Source of the DNA: a virus
DNA length: 64,000 nt
IMG/VR virus record: IMGVR_UViG_3300009370_002293
Span: 1 to 64,000 of that record
Strand: one strand, 5' to 3'
Every line of letters starts with the position of its first letter. Position 1 is the stretch's first letter. Under the pieces are notes generated by a model that was not told the DNA's origin, did not search any database, and was given only the letters and a program-made list of their open reading frames with translations. Positions 21,706-30,042 of the stretch are shown piece by piece. Both the position numbers and the translations under genes were made by a program.

Positions 21706-21792
21706 TGGTAGGGAAAGCGGGACTTGAACCCGCACGAACTAATGTTCGACAGATTTTAAGTCTGTTGTGTCTGCCAATTCCACCATTTCCCC
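21706..21792 (-). tRNA. tRNA-Leu (TAA)
   Basis: 87 nt with encoded CCA. Acceptor GGGGAAA/TTTCCCT, anticodon stem ACAGA/TCTGT with loop CTTAAAA (TAA), long variable arm CGAAC/GTTCG typical of class II tRNAs. It reads TTA, the favoured Leu codon here. Four bases separate it from tRNA-Arg. Confidence 0.95.
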
Positions 21793-21835
21793 AGTTGGGC
21801 TTATTAAAGAGTTTTTTTTGAATTAAAACAAGTAA

Positions 21836-21864
21836 ATTATTTGGCAATTTTTTATTAGTAAATA
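21836..21864. repeat. 29-bp repeat, right flank of the tRNA pair
   Basis: ATTATTTGGCA...TTATTAGTAAATA. It shares TATTTGGC with the left flank copy. The sigma-factor gene ends 3 nt further on. Confidence 0.7.
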
Positions 21865-21867
21865 AGG

Positions 21868-22782
21868 TTAATTTATTTTCATCTCTTTATTTACCATACG
21901 CTTGAGCTTTCTCATGGCTATTAATTCAATTTGTCTAATACGCTCTCGCGTAATACCAAATTTTTTTCCTATCACTTCCAGTGTTTGGGGTTTTCGTTCG
22001 TTAAAACCAAACCTTTTTTTAATAATATATTTTTCCCTGTATGTTAGCTTATCTAAACACTTATTTAGTATTGCATTGTTATTAAGTAATTCTGTTGCGG
22101 CTGACGGATCAAGATTTAGTGGATCAAAAATTTGATCTCCAACCTCCGAATCACCATCATCACCATTAAAAGAATCCTTTTTTAAAGGATTATTAAGAGA
22201 TAATATATTAAGAGAGGATTCTTGGAGTAAAAGTACCCTCTCTAGTGAAAGGTTAAATTTTTTAGCTATCTCTTTATTTGTGGGTTTTCTGTTATTTTCC
22301 TCCTCAAATTTATTAATATATTTTAAAATCTTTAATTTTTGTTGAACTGCACCGGCTGGCAACCTAATTGTTCTACCAGTATTTGCTAATGCCCTCATTA
22401 TGGATTGCTTGATCCAAAATCCAGCGTAATGGGAGAGTTTTGCCCCTTTGTCTAATTTAAATTTATCAACCGCTTTTATTAAACCAATGTTACCCTCGTT
22501 TATTAAGTCGGATAAATCCAAACCTAGCATTTTGTAATCGTTGGCTATTTTAATCACCAAGCGAAGGTTTGATTTTATTAAAATATCACGAGCTATTTTA
22601 GCTTTATTTCGCACCGAACCACCACAATTAGATTTATTATATGACCATTTATGTAAGGTTTTAAATAGGTCTATTTCTTCTTTACGGGATAAAAGTTTAT
22701 ATTTGCCCGCTTCTTGGTAATAAAGATTTAGTACGTCCTCTGAATTTGAGGGGGAGTAGACTTGTGTAGTTGAAGTATCCAT
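21868..22782 (-). CDS. sigma-70 family RNA polymerase sigma factor
   Basis: 304 aa with a short region 1.2 (residues 14-45, DVLNLYYQEAGKYKLLSRKEE), full region 2 (KSNLRLVIKIANDY, DLINEGNIGLIKAVDKF, FWIKQSIMRALA), region 3 and region 4 with helix-turn-helix (GKKFGITRERIRQIE). It looks like a group 2 (RpoS/SigA-like) factor, far larger than T4 gp55. It would redirect host RNA polymerase to phage promoters. Region 2.4 keeps the Gln/Trp-Ile-type contacts expected for TATAAT-like -10 boxes. Confidence 0.9.
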   Translation of the reverse strand: MDTSTTQVYSPSNSEDVLNLYYQEAGKYKLLSRKEEIDLFKTLHKWSYNKSNCGGSVRNKAKIARDILIKSNLRLVIKIANDYKMLGLDLSDLINEGNIGLIKAVDKFKLDKGAKLSHYAGFWIKQSIMRALANTGRTIRLPAGAVQQKLKILKYINKFEEENNRKPTNKEIAKKFNLSLERVLLLQESSLNILSLNNPLKKDSFNGDDGDSEVGDQIFDPLNLDPSAATELLNNNAILNKCLDKLTYREKYIIKKRFGFNERKPQTLEVIGKKFGITRERIRQIELIAMRKLKRMVNKEMKIN

Positions 22783-22784
22783 GT

Positions 22785-23108
22785 TTAAAAAAACTCGTCG
22801 AGAGGAAATCCTCCCTCATTTTCATCCAATTCAGACGGAAAAAAATCACAATCATATTCATTTTTTCCGTGTTTTACAATTAATTTAATAGGTTCTGTTA
22901 GGCTATTATTATTTTTTGCTACCTCGTATAAAATACACTCATTACAATATATTTTACTACGAGTTTTTGGGGCTTTATATTTAAAATAAATTAATTTTTT
23001 ATTCTTAAAAAGAATGTCGTATTCAGAAGGGCGGTACATTAACCCACACCTCCCGCACTTTATAGCGCGTTTACGGCTGGATGGGTTTAATATATTTATA
23101 GAAGCCAT
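22785..23108 (-). CDS. zinc-ribbon-like protein
   Basis: 107 aa. CGRCG (residues 18-22) and YCNEC (54-58) form a four-Cys zinc site. The tail is acidic. It lies 2 nt upstream of the sigma gene, so it may assist transcription. No family recognised. Confidence 0.6.
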   Translation of the reverse strand: MASINILNPSSRKRAIKCGRCGLMYRPSEYDILFKNKKLIYFKYKAPKTRSKIYCNECILYEVAKNNNSLTEPIKLIVKHGKNEYDCDFFPSELDENEGGFPLDEFF

Positions 23109-24143
23109 TTAAATTTTAGATTTAATATAATTACTTATCCATTCGGGGTTAAAGTAAGTGTCTACAATTTTATTTTGTTGTTCTAATGCTTTGTCGTATA
23201 AATTATTATTATTTTTTAATTGTTCGTGTTTTGATAAAAATTCTTCAACGCTATAAAATATAGTATTTTCGTCAAACTTTTCATCAAAAGGAAAATTAAC
23301 GTGCATTAATTGTTGCATCATTAAAACTCCAGCAGAAAGTCCTTCAAAAAAAACCTTACACAAATGACCGCTCCCATTTAAATGTAGTGCAAACTTACCC
23401 TCTTTAAAAACATTACTAAACATTTCGGTGGGAACACCGCTCACAGGCAAAACTATTTCTTCTTTTTTTTCATTATAAATTTCTATGACTTTTTTCATAA
23501 AATCATATCTATTACACAACCTGAATACATCATCATGTTTTCCTCTAAAAATTACATGAGAACCCCACACGCAATAATTTGAACGCTTATGAAGGTCAAT
23601 GGGGCAAACTCTTTCTTTATAGAGTAACCAAGTGGGGTCTATTTCTCCAAAAACAACAAACGGAAACGGGTAAACATTATCGGCGTAATCAAATGAACAA
23701 GTAAACCTATGTTCTCTTTTAAAAACGGCATCTATATTTAGATTGTAATCATTAGTAAATACGTCAATACCCCGTGAACACAAGGGGAAATCCGAATAAT
23801 CAATTATAATTATTTTTTTAAAATTAATGTGGGAAAGCCGCGAAAGAATTTCCCCCCATTTATCATGTGAAAAACTATCTGTAATTGGGTCGCTACCACC
23901 CCATTCTGATGATAAGTCTTGGTTTACAAAGGGCAAATCCATTATCAGACATAAAATATCATATTTTTTTGACGTTTTATTAATGGGGCAAATGTCAATC
24001 CCATAACGCTGCTTAAAAAAGGCTTCATCCTGAAAAGTGCCGCTCCCCCATAAGGAGGGGGCAGCGACATAATCCCCTTTTTCAAAAAGGAGTGTTGCAG
24101 AAGGAAAATTCTGCAAGGGGTCAACAATTAAGGCTGTAGACAT
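23109..24143 (-). CDS. putative GT-B glycosyltransferase
   Basis: 344 aa. The C-terminal half carries FALHLNGSGHLCKVFFEGLS (about 247-266), like the donor-binding part of family 1/CgeB-type glycosyltransferases (acidic residue after a Gly-rich turn), followed by GVLMMQQ and a helical end FNPEWISNYI. A 29-bp repeat copy lies inside the coding sequence (23733-23761). Substrate unknown. Confidence 0.55.
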   Translation of the reverse strand: MSTALIVDPLQNFPSATLLFEKGDYVAAPSLWGSGTFQDEAFFKQRYGIDICPINKTSKKYDILCLIMDLPFVNQDLSSEWGGSDPITDSFSHDKWGEILSRLSHINFKKIIIIDYSDFPLCSRGIDVFTNDYNLNIDAVFKREHRFTCSFDYADNVYPFPFVVFGEIDPTWLLYKERVCPIDLHKRSNYCVWGSHVIFRGKHDDVFRLCNRYDFMKKVIEIYNEKKEEIVLPVSGVPTEMFSNVFKEGKFALHLNGSGHLCKVFFEGLSAGVLMMQQLMHVNFPFDEKFDENTIFYSVEEFLSKHEQLKNNNNLYDKALEQQNKIVDTYFNPEWISNYIKSKI

Positions 24144-24379
24144 TAAGCCTCTGGAGGGGCGAGATACGACTGCATTTCTGCTTGACGTTGCTCTTGTTCA
24201 CGTTGATGCTTCTCCATAGCTTCTTGTTGGGCCTTTTGATGCTTAATAATTTCAGCCTTAACTTCCGATGCCTTGTCTAATAAAAAAGCCTTGTCCGACT
24301 TGGATAAAGCCTTCACCTCTGACCACGGCATTTGAAGTACCGACATCAATTCCCAGTTTTCTTCTTGGATTTTACTCAT
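24143..24379 (-). CDS. small coiled-coil protein
   Basis: 78 aa, helical, with a Gln/Glu-rich coiled coil at residues 45-70 (KAQQEAMEKHQREQEQRQAE). It shares its first base with the last base of the glycosyltransferase stop region. No family recognised. Confidence 0.6.
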   Translation of the reverse strand: MSKIQEENWELMSVLQMPWSEVKALSKSDKAFLLDKASEVKAEIIKHQKAQQEAMEKHQREQEQRQAEMQSYLAPPEA

Positions 24380-24551
24380 AATTTTTATTTTTTAATTTTC
24401 CCCAAAACCACATACTCAACAAACTTTTTTCCTCTTGTTCGAGTTTTTCTTTAAGAGAGGACGGCTGCTTAATAGCAGGAGTATCATTTTTTTTTAAATA
24501 AAAAACTGTAAACTCACTTCCATCAATGGTCTTTATTTGGCGTTTTTTCAT
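24372..24551 (-). CDS. small basic protein
   Basis: 59 aa, beta-type start (KTIDGSEFTVFYLKKND), then a charged helix and a Trp-rich end (SMWFWGKLKN). It overlaps both neighbours. No family recognised. Confidence 0.55.
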   Translation of the reverse strand: MKKRQIKTIDGSEFTVFYLKKNDTPAIKQPSSLKEKLEQEEKSLLSMWFWGKLKNKNYE

Positions 24552-24756
24552 TAGTATTTAATGATGTTGGACGTTGGACGGTTAGTTTAAGCGCACGACT
24601 ACGATCAATGCCGAGTTCTGGAACCAGACTCCCAAGATCGCCCCCAACACCTACGGCTCCACCATGTAGCCATGTACGGCGTTGATGACGCCCCTCTTGA
24701 ATCCATTTGGCCTTTTTTCTGATTCCTTTTTTTCTTTTTTTATTTTTTTGTTTCAT
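24523..24756 (-). CDS. small basic protein
   Basis: 77 aa with a very Lys/Arg-rich first 30 residues (KKRKKGIRKKAKWIQEGRHQ) and a Gly-rich middle. It could bind nucleic acid. No family recognised. Confidence 0.5.
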   Translation of the reverse strand: MKQKNKKRKKGIRKKAKWIQEGRHQRRTWLHGGAVGVGGDLGSLVPELGIDRSRALKLTVQRPTSLNTNEKTPNKDH

Positions 24757-25083
24757 AAATTAAATGAGCGAGTCACGGCGCAGAGTCCGACTAGGCGAAA
24801 CGGTTCCGATGAAGCAACCACACCCGACGGCGAATAATCGCTAAACTCATCGCTATCGCTCAAATTTTAAATTAATGGGTAGGAGGATTCTCATTTACCT
24901 CCATCGTTTTGGGGTCACAGCTTGAGTTTTCAAGTCAAAACCCTACTTTGAGCCAACCCTCATCGGCCCCCAGACTTGGTGAGTCCTGCCAACGAGCATT
25001 GCACGTTAACTGCCGCGACAGCAGCTTATTCCGTCATACCCTTTGCCACTCCGTCGAACAGCAAAATTATTTTAAAGAACAAA
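24757..25083. other. GC-richer non-coding segment with hairpins
   Basis: 327 nt with no convincing ORF in a region that is otherwise fully packed. Inverted repeats: CTGC/GCAG near 25010-25025, AACG-GC/GC-CGTT near 24990-25006, CTTGA/TCAAG near 24922-24935 and GTTTTG/CAAAAC around it. Composition and structure fit an RNA gene or a structured leader for the gene at 24523. No RNA family recognised. Confidence 0.4.
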
Positions 25084-25266
25084 TTAAGAGCCTGTAAGCT
25101 CCGTCACATGAGACATTAGCTCCTCGTGACTATAAGAAGTAGATTCTTCTTGTCTGCTTTTAAGGGCGGTATAACTACCGTCTTTATTTGCAGTATAAAC
25201 ATGAGACGCTTTCCGCGCAACTCTATCATCTACTTGCTTATTTGGATTATTATTAATTACAATCAT
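25084..25266 (-). CDS. small hypothetical protein
   Basis: 60 aa, polar, Ser-rich (SRQEESTSYSHEELMSHV). No family recognised. Confidence 0.5.
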   Translation of the reverse strand: MIVINNNPNKQVDDRVARKASHVYTANKDGSYTALKSRQEESTSYSHEELMSHVTELTGS

Positions 25267-25283
25267 TTTATTTCCGTTTATAT

Positions 25284-25628
25284 TTAAAGAACAAAAATTT
25301 TATTTCCTTCTAGGAAAAGTTTCGTGGAATAGCCTTTAACCGGCTTTTTAGTTTTAATATCAACAAGCTCTGTCACCCCTTGACTAGAGGAAACCAATTC
25401 TACTTGTTGTTTCCACTTTGGTCTTGGAGCTTTCTTTCTCTCCAAATTATTAACTTCGTCTAAATCTACGGCTCCTTTGAGCCAGCCACCCTTTTCAATA
25501 CGTTCAAGCGTCATGCTGAAAGCGTGACTCTTCTTCAGCCTTGGTTTACCTCTCCCACGAAAACTCTCTTTGAAGCCCTTTATTTGAATGGACTTTTTCT
25601 GCGGGATATATTTTGCTATTACGTTCAT
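25284..25628 (-). CDS. hypothetical basic protein
   Basis: 114 aa from MNVIAKYI. The start overlaps the upstream stop (TAATG). It is Lys/Arg-rich (FRGRGKPRLKKSH) and beta-rich at the C-terminus. No family recognised. Confidence 0.55.
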   Translation of the reverse strand: MNVIAKYIPQKKSIQIKGFKESFRGRGKPRLKKSHAFSMTLERIEKGGWLKGAVDLDEVNNLERKKAPRPKWKQQVELVSSSQGVTELVDIKTKKPVKGYSTKLFLEGNKIFVL

Positions 25629-25813
25629 TAACAATACTCTTTGGGATAATCAGAGGGCTGCGGATAATTTTTTCTGGCTAAAACATCTTGGATATACAGT
25701 AAATGATTAGTGTCAGGTAAAACTTCGGGGTGTTTAGGGAGGCCACCCTCTTTATTTGGGCTTGAGCAACCCGCAAATAACAAAAAAACAATCGTTAAAT
25801 ATGTTAATCTCAT
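25628..25813 (-). CDS. small lipoprotein, o-spanin-like
   Basis: 61 aa. Lipoprotein signal with lipobox LFAGC (residues 12-16), then a Pro-rich mature chain of about 45 residues ending in Cys. This size and make-up fit an outer-membrane spanin subunit. It lies directly downstream of a membrane coiled-coil gene, the usual order for spanin pairs. The call rests on architecture only. Confidence 0.5.
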   Translation of the reverse strand: MRLTYLTIVFLLFAGCSSPNKEGGLPKHPEVLPDTNHLLYIQDVLARKNYPQPSDYPKEYC

Positions 25814-25855
25814 TTGCTTATGATAGAAAAATTTTTAAACAGAGTCAATCTTTTT

Positions 25856-26143
25856 TTACTTTTTTTCCGAAATTATTTTACCAAGATGCTCGATATATTC
25901 AACGAGAGAAAAGTTTTCCCTCTGCATATGAAGTAAATCATTTTTTAATTCTTGATTTTCTTTAATTAAATTATTAATTTTAACAGTAGATTTAGTTACA
26001 GACTTATTATTAAGTTCGATACTTTGATAAATATATTTATCTATGGAATAATTATAATACATCTGAAAGACACAAAGGCAGCTTATAGCCGCAAACACAG
26101 ACCATAAAACCCTTTGTTTAAAATTATATTTTTTTATTTCCAT
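25856..26143 (-). CDS. single-pass membrane coiled-coil protein, i-spanin-like
   Basis: 95 aa. N-terminal transmembrane helix (WSVFAAISCLCVFQMYY, about 14-30), then a long periplasmic coiled coil (KINNLIKENQELKNDLLHMQ). It matches inner-membrane spanins in layout. It overlaps thyX by 10 nt. Confidence 0.5.
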   Translation of the reverse strand: MEIKKYNFKQRVLWSVFAAISCLCVFQMYYNYSIDKYIYQSIELNNKSVTKSTVKINNLIKENQELKNDLLHMQRENFSLVEYIEHLGKIISEKK

Positions 26144-26787
26144 TCTAATGCCTCGCTTATTGTTGGAAATTGACTAATAAAAACATCTTTAATGGCTAAC
26201 GCCACCTGACGATGCTCTTTTTGAGTGTTTTCTTCGGTTCTTAAATCAATGTAATGAATCCAGCTTCTAACAGAGCCATTCATATACATGGTAGTCTGCG
26301 TTCCTAGTGGCAAAACCATACGCGCACACTCCTTTGCTACACCCCCTTCAATTAATTGATTATACACCTGAAGGGAAGATTGCATCATGGTATTGATTAA
26401 GCTATTAGGGATATCTTCGGTAAGAACCTCTGAACTGCTTTGTCTATTTGTTTCAGCAGGAATACGCAGTTCTACTGGCTCCAATTCGGTGGCTTCACTA
26501 TAACGCTGGCTAAACTCCTGAAAACTAAAACTTCTATGTCGTAATATTTGGGCGGCGATTGCACGACTAGTCTTTATTTCCACACACATATTTACCAACT
26601 CAAATGGCGACCAATGTTTGTGTTTAATTAAAAATTTAATTAATTTAGGCGCAGTTGCCGTGTTCATTTGATTTTTAGGATTTGAAACCCTAGCGCAAAA
26701 GGCTATCAAATCTTCTGCGGTCATAGGAGAAGCCCCTGTTGCTGTACTAACTTTAGGTTCTGTAACTGATACTAATGCAATATTCAT
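26134..26787 (-). CDS. thyX: flavin-dependent thymidylate synthase
   Basis: 217 aa from MNIALVSV (an upstream TTG at 26802 is less likely). It contains the ThyX signature RHRSFSFQEFS (RHR-x7-S) followed by QRYSE. It makes dTMP from dUMP with FAD, NADPH and methylenetetrahydrofolate. It works with NrdAB and dCMP deaminase in this genome to supply dTTP. Length is typical for the family. Confidence 0.93.
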   Translation of the reverse strand: MNIALVSVTEPKVSTATGASPMTAEDLIAFCARVSNPKNQMNTATAPKLIKFLIKHKHWSPFELVNMCVEIKTSRAIAAQILRHRSFSFQEFSQRYSEATELEPVELRIPAETNRQSSSEVLTEDIPNSLINTMMQSSLQVYNQLIEGGVAKECARMVLPLGTQTTMYMNGSVRSWIHYIDLRTEENTQKEHRQVALAIKDVFISQFPTISEALEWK

Positions 26788-26792
26788 ATCTA

Positions 26793-26924
26793 TTATTGGC
26801 AAACCACCCTTTTTCGTGGGCCACCTTGACCGCGATATTTTTTCATGCCCTTACTATTACGCCCACATCCTTGGCGCGTTTTTTTACGTCTCTTTTTAGG
26901 AGAACTTATTTTTGTATATTTCAT
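26793..26924 (-). CDS. small very basic phage protein
   Basis: 43 aa from MKYTKISS: KKRRKKTRQGCGRNSKG then KKYRGQGGPRKR. I recall similar KYRGQG peptides from marine T4-like phages. High charge suggests nucleic-acid binding. It lies between the Tat-signal gene and thyX. Confidence 0.6.
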   Translation of the reverse strand: MKYTKISSPKKRRKKTRQGCGRNSKGMKKYRGQGGPRKRVVCQ

Positions 26925-26925
26925 A

Positions 26926-27477
26926 TTATGCAAAATTTCTCTTATAAGGAAGGTCTGCCGTCCATTCAATTTGGCGACCTGTATCTCCATTAAACCAATA
27001 ATGGGCTACTTTTATTTCTCTTTCTTTATAAATCTCCTCTACCGTATCTGCAACTTCAAGCTGTTCAACCTCTCTCTTAACGTAATAGATGTCATAAATA
27101 GAATCTATAAGATTAGTATCATCTTTAGCTCTAACGTGCATCTCAACAAAGTCTTGAGCCTCTTCAAGAAAAACAAAATGTAATTTACCTTGATCCATCC
27201 AACCGCAGTAAGGCGACCCATCTTCCTCTTCAAAAGTCATATACTCTCTTTCGGAGGCAAAGCTACCTCTAATGTTTTCGCTAAATGTCCACTCGCCTTG
27301 GCCTCTTTCATAACAATAAACTCTATAGTCCCAATTATAACCCGCCTCTCCAGTTTCCCCTTCGTGACCTTTTGGGTCAGTCTCATTGTTATCTTTTTCC
27401 TCGTATTTACAAGTAACTGTCCAAGTGGTCAGCGCACCCATAACCGATGCTTTTTTTATAAAATCTCTTCTATTCAT
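26926..27477 (-). CDS. exported protein with twin-arginine signal
   Basis: 183 aa. NRRDFIKKASVMGALTTW is a classic Tat signal (RRDFIKK plus hydrophobic stretch). The mature part is acidic and aromatic (WDYRVYCYERGQGEWTFSE), beta-rich. Tat exports folded or cofactor-bearing proteins to the periplasm. No family recognised. The gene overlaps the frameshifted gene by 8 nt. Confidence 0.65.
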   Translation of the reverse strand: MNRRDFIKKASVMGALTTWTVTCKYEEKDNNETDPKGHEGETGEAGYNWDYRVYCYERGQGEWTFSENIRGSFASEREYMTFEEEDGSPYCGWMDQGKLHFVFLEEAQDFVEMHVRAKDDTNLIDSIYDIYYVKREVEQLEVADTVEEIYKEREIKVAHYWFNGDTGRQIEWTADLPYKRNFA

Positions 27478-27699
27478 GTGAACGTGGACGGGGTTGATTC
27501 CTGTATACCTTTAAAGCATTTAGCGCGTCTTCTGCATTGGCAAACTTTTCTAATTGCTTCGACATTTCCTCTACGATTTGTGGGTGTTCACCAATACCCA
27601 CTGAATTAGAAAAATAAACGTCCAGAGTGGCGCTTGCCTCCTTTTTTGGGCTTCGTATTTAGATTGAAGGGCGTCGGTTAAACTCTTTTTTATGTCCAT
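27470..27699 (-). pseudogene. conserved small phage protein split by a frameshift
   Basis: The start (ATG 27699, MDIKKSLTDALQSKYEAQK) and the continuation (EASATLDVYFSNSVGIGEHP, then QIVEEMSKQLEKFANAEDAL) lie in different frames. They join at a run of six As (plus-strand T 27642-27647) followed by GGAGG. The joined product matches a small helix-rich family I know from marine phages (VGIGEHP motif). One more A restores the frame. It could be programmed slippage, a real mutation or a homopolymer sequencing error. Confidence 0.65.
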
Positions 27700-28532
27700 T
27701 CTTTAAAAATATTTTTAATTAAAAATTTAAGATTTTTCCATTCGCGTAATCTTCTTAACGTATACGGAAACCAATCGTTTCCGAACGGTACATAGATTCT
27801 AACTTTATATTGTTTTTGAAGCAAGCTTTTTTGTAAATCACGACGGATTCCGTAGAGAAATTCATAATCAAAATAATGTGGACAGGGTATCAATTCGGTT
27901 ATGTCTTCTAAAAGAGATTCATCATGCGTAGCTATAGCTGGTTTATTTGCCTTGGCTGAATAAAGAGTCGCTGCATAATGAAAAAAATTGTTTTCTATAT
28001 CCCATTCATTTTGATAAGCTATTTTTTCAGACTCTTTATAAGCCCCCTTAACTAAACGAACAGAGACATTATTATCTATTAAATGTTGCAGATCATTTTC
28101 TGTTCTAAATAGATTAGCTTGAATAGCCACACCTACGTTTCCGTATTTTTTATTAAGTGATATAGCTGTATTTCGTGTAAGCTCTGTTTTAAAATCTTTT
28201 GAGTCCTCCATGTCCAAACGAATAGTATGCCCATGTTTTTTAGCATACTTTGCAATTTTATTTAAATATTCATAAGAAATAACGGGATTAATAAGCAGCC
28301 CCAGTTGCGAGGGTTTAATAGATATATCTAGCGTAATGTCTTTATAAAACTTAATTATTTTAAAATATTGGTCAGCAGCCTTTTCACAATCTTCACGAGT
28401 TTTACTTAATTCACCTAAATAATCTACAGAAACATCAAACCCATCATTTATTAGCCCCTCAATAACTGGACGCGCGGATTTAAAGTCATGTCCCGCAATA
28501 AAGCGTTTAGCTAATGGATATAATAGGTTCAT
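27690..28532 (-). CDS. proline dehydrogenase
   Basis: 280 aa, a TIM barrel of the monofunctional PRODH family. Signatures: DISIKPSQLG (about 69-78), IRLDMED, VSVRLVKGAYKES, AIATHDESLL, FEFLYGIRRDLQ (here YEFLYGIRRDLQ) and VYVPFGxxWxPYxxRRLRE-type RIYVPFGNDWFPYTLRRLRE. It oxidises proline to pyrroline-5-carboxylate with FAD, passing electrons to the membrane quinone pool. It overlaps the ornithine-cyclodeaminase gene by 1 nt, so the pair should be made together. Known as a host gene, and unusual on phages. Confidence 0.9.
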   Translation of the reverse strand: MNLLYPLAKRFIAGHDFKSARPVIEGLINDGFDVSVDYLGELSKTREDCEKAADQYFKIIKFYKDITLDISIKPSQLGLLINPVISYEYLNKIAKYAKKHGHTIRLDMEDSKDFKTELTRNTAISLNKKYGNVGVAIQANLFRTENDLQHLIDNNVSVRLVKGAYKESEKIAYQNEWDIENNFFHYAATLYSAKANKPAIATHDESLLEDITELIPCPHYFDYEFLYGIRRDLQKSLLQKQYKVRIYVPFGNDWFPYTLRRLREWKNLKFLIKNIFKEWT

Positions 28533-29464
28533 TAAATATTTGGACCATTATACAGTTTATAGACAAGTATAGCTACAGCAATATCCTCAAGGGCTACACC
28601 TGTTGAATCAAAAATAGAAACCCCTTTATTTAGCTGCATTGTTTTATGATTGGCAATTAAAGTGGGTAAACTTGTCACTGGTAAATAAGGCCACTCGTTA
28701 TACTGTAACTCTCCAGAATGAAAAGCTTGAACCGAATCATCGCAAATAACGTCAGCGGCTCCATCAATCACATTAGGCATCAACTCTCTTTTACCAACTG
28801 CGTCAGCACCAACAGCGTTAATATGACAATCGCTTTTAAGATCAAGAATATTCAAATAAGGTTCAGTGGATGGAGTAAGAGTTGTAATAACGTCAGCATC
28901 TCTAACTGCACTTTGTACCGACTCATTTCGCCCATAACTAGAGGCAGAAAGGTTTACACCAAGCCAACGCATCATATCTTTTTGAGCTTTTTCGTTTCTA
29001 TCGTAAAATTGAATATTAATATTAGTTCCAAATACTTCATTGTAAGCGTTTATGTGATATTTAGCTTGCAAGCCACAACCTATGATTGCAAAGTTTTTAG
29101 CTTTTGGGGCACAGTATTTAGCGGCAATCGCAGAAGTAGCTGCGGTTCTATACGCAGTAAGAGTAGTGCAGTCCATAGCCCCCAGTGGTTTACCCGTGAA
29201 CCTATCGTTTAAAAGAAGTGTGCCAATGGTAGTGGGCAAGTTAAATTGTTTATTATTTGGAAATACACCGATCCATTTTAACACAGCGTAGCCCTCTAAA
29301 GCCGCTGGCATGGCCCTAAAATCTCCATTTGAGTGAGCGTTCAGGTAAACCTTTGGAACCATTTTTGCTGTCTTGTCAAGAAAAGCAGACTCAATAGACT
29401 TTATTATATGACTCCATTTACCATCTAAAATTTCGCCCACCTGAATATTATCAATATATTTCAT
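28532..29464 (-). CDS. ornithine cyclodeaminase / mu-crystallin family protein
   Basis: 310 aa. N-terminal substrate domain (VPKVYL, FRAMPAAL, DRFTGKPLGAMDCTTLTAYRTAATSA) and a Rossmann domain (IIGCGLQAKYHINAY, VGADAVGKRELM). The family turns ornithine into proline plus ammonia using NAD; relatives act on lysine, or reduce imino acids and dehydrogenate alanine. The adjacent proline dehydrogenase makes the ornithine-to-proline reaction the most economical reading. Upstream it overlaps the membrane gene at 29461 by 4 nt. Confidence 0.85.
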   Translation of the reverse strand: MKYIDNIQVGEILDGKWSHIIKSIESAFLDKTAKMVPKVYLNAHSNGDFRAMPAALEGYAVLKWIGVFPNNKQFNLPTTIGTLLLNDRFTGKPLGAMDCTTLTAYRTAATSAIAAKYCAPKAKNFAIIGCGLQAKYHINAYNEVFGTNINIQFYDRNEKAQKDMMRWLGVNLSASSYGRNESVQSAVRDADVITTLTPSTEPYLNILDLKSDCHINAVGADAVGKRELMPNVIDGAADVICDDSVQAFHSGELQYNEWPYLPVTSLPTLIANHKTMQLNKGVSIFDSTGVALEDIAVAILVYKLYNGPNI

Positions 29465-30042
29465 TCATTTGGTTTCTCGTGTATATCTGATGGTAAAAGC
29501 TCATGGAACTCCCATTCTTGATTTTGCGATTCGCTTCCTTCACCCTTTTTATCAGAAGGCGCTTTACCTTTTCCTGTTCCGTTTTTCTGTTCACCTTTTG
29601 TTTTATTTAGCTTGCCAAATACGGGTTGTCCCTTTTTTAGTTTTTGGCTGATCTTATTGAGTTGCTCGTGTAATTTACGATTATATTTTATTTTATATAA
29701 ACGAGGTTCAATTAAGTTATTTTTATATCCAAAAAAATCTACTATATTTCCTTTGTTGGATTTATTGGCTGATTCTGCTAAAATATATATTGAGCCTTCC
29801 CTCTTGGTGAGTTTATTGGGTTCTTTTATTATTACCCAGTGAATTAATATTTTTTCTGGTAAGTCATTCTCGTTAGCACCCCAGCCCAAAAAAGTATGAA
29901 TTGAAGTCCAAAAAACAATAGTAAAAACACAAAAGGCTGTAATACAAACGGTTTTAAAATACCATTTTAATGCTGATTCAGTTAGTAACCAAAAAGTTAA
30001 AGCCCCAAATACTAATAATAAAATGGGTAGTGCTATATTCAT
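29461..30042 (-). CDS. membrane protein with low-complexity tail
   Basis: 193 aa. Two transmembrane helices (ALPILLLVFGALTFWLL, about 4-20, and VCITAFCVFTIVFWTSI, about 32-48), a soluble domain and a Lys/Gly/Glu-rich tail (about 145-180). It overlaps both neighbours by 4 nt. No family recognised. Confidence 0.6.
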   Translation of the reverse strand: MNIALPILLLVFGALTFWLLTESALKWYFKTVCITAFCVFTIVFWTSIHTFLGWGANENDLPEKILIHWVIIKEPNKLTKREGSIYILAESANKSNKGNIVDFFGYKNNLIEPRLYKIKYNRKLHEQLNKISQKLKKGQPVFGKLNKTKGEQKNGTGKGKAPSDKKGEGSESQNQEWEFHELLPSDIHEKPNE

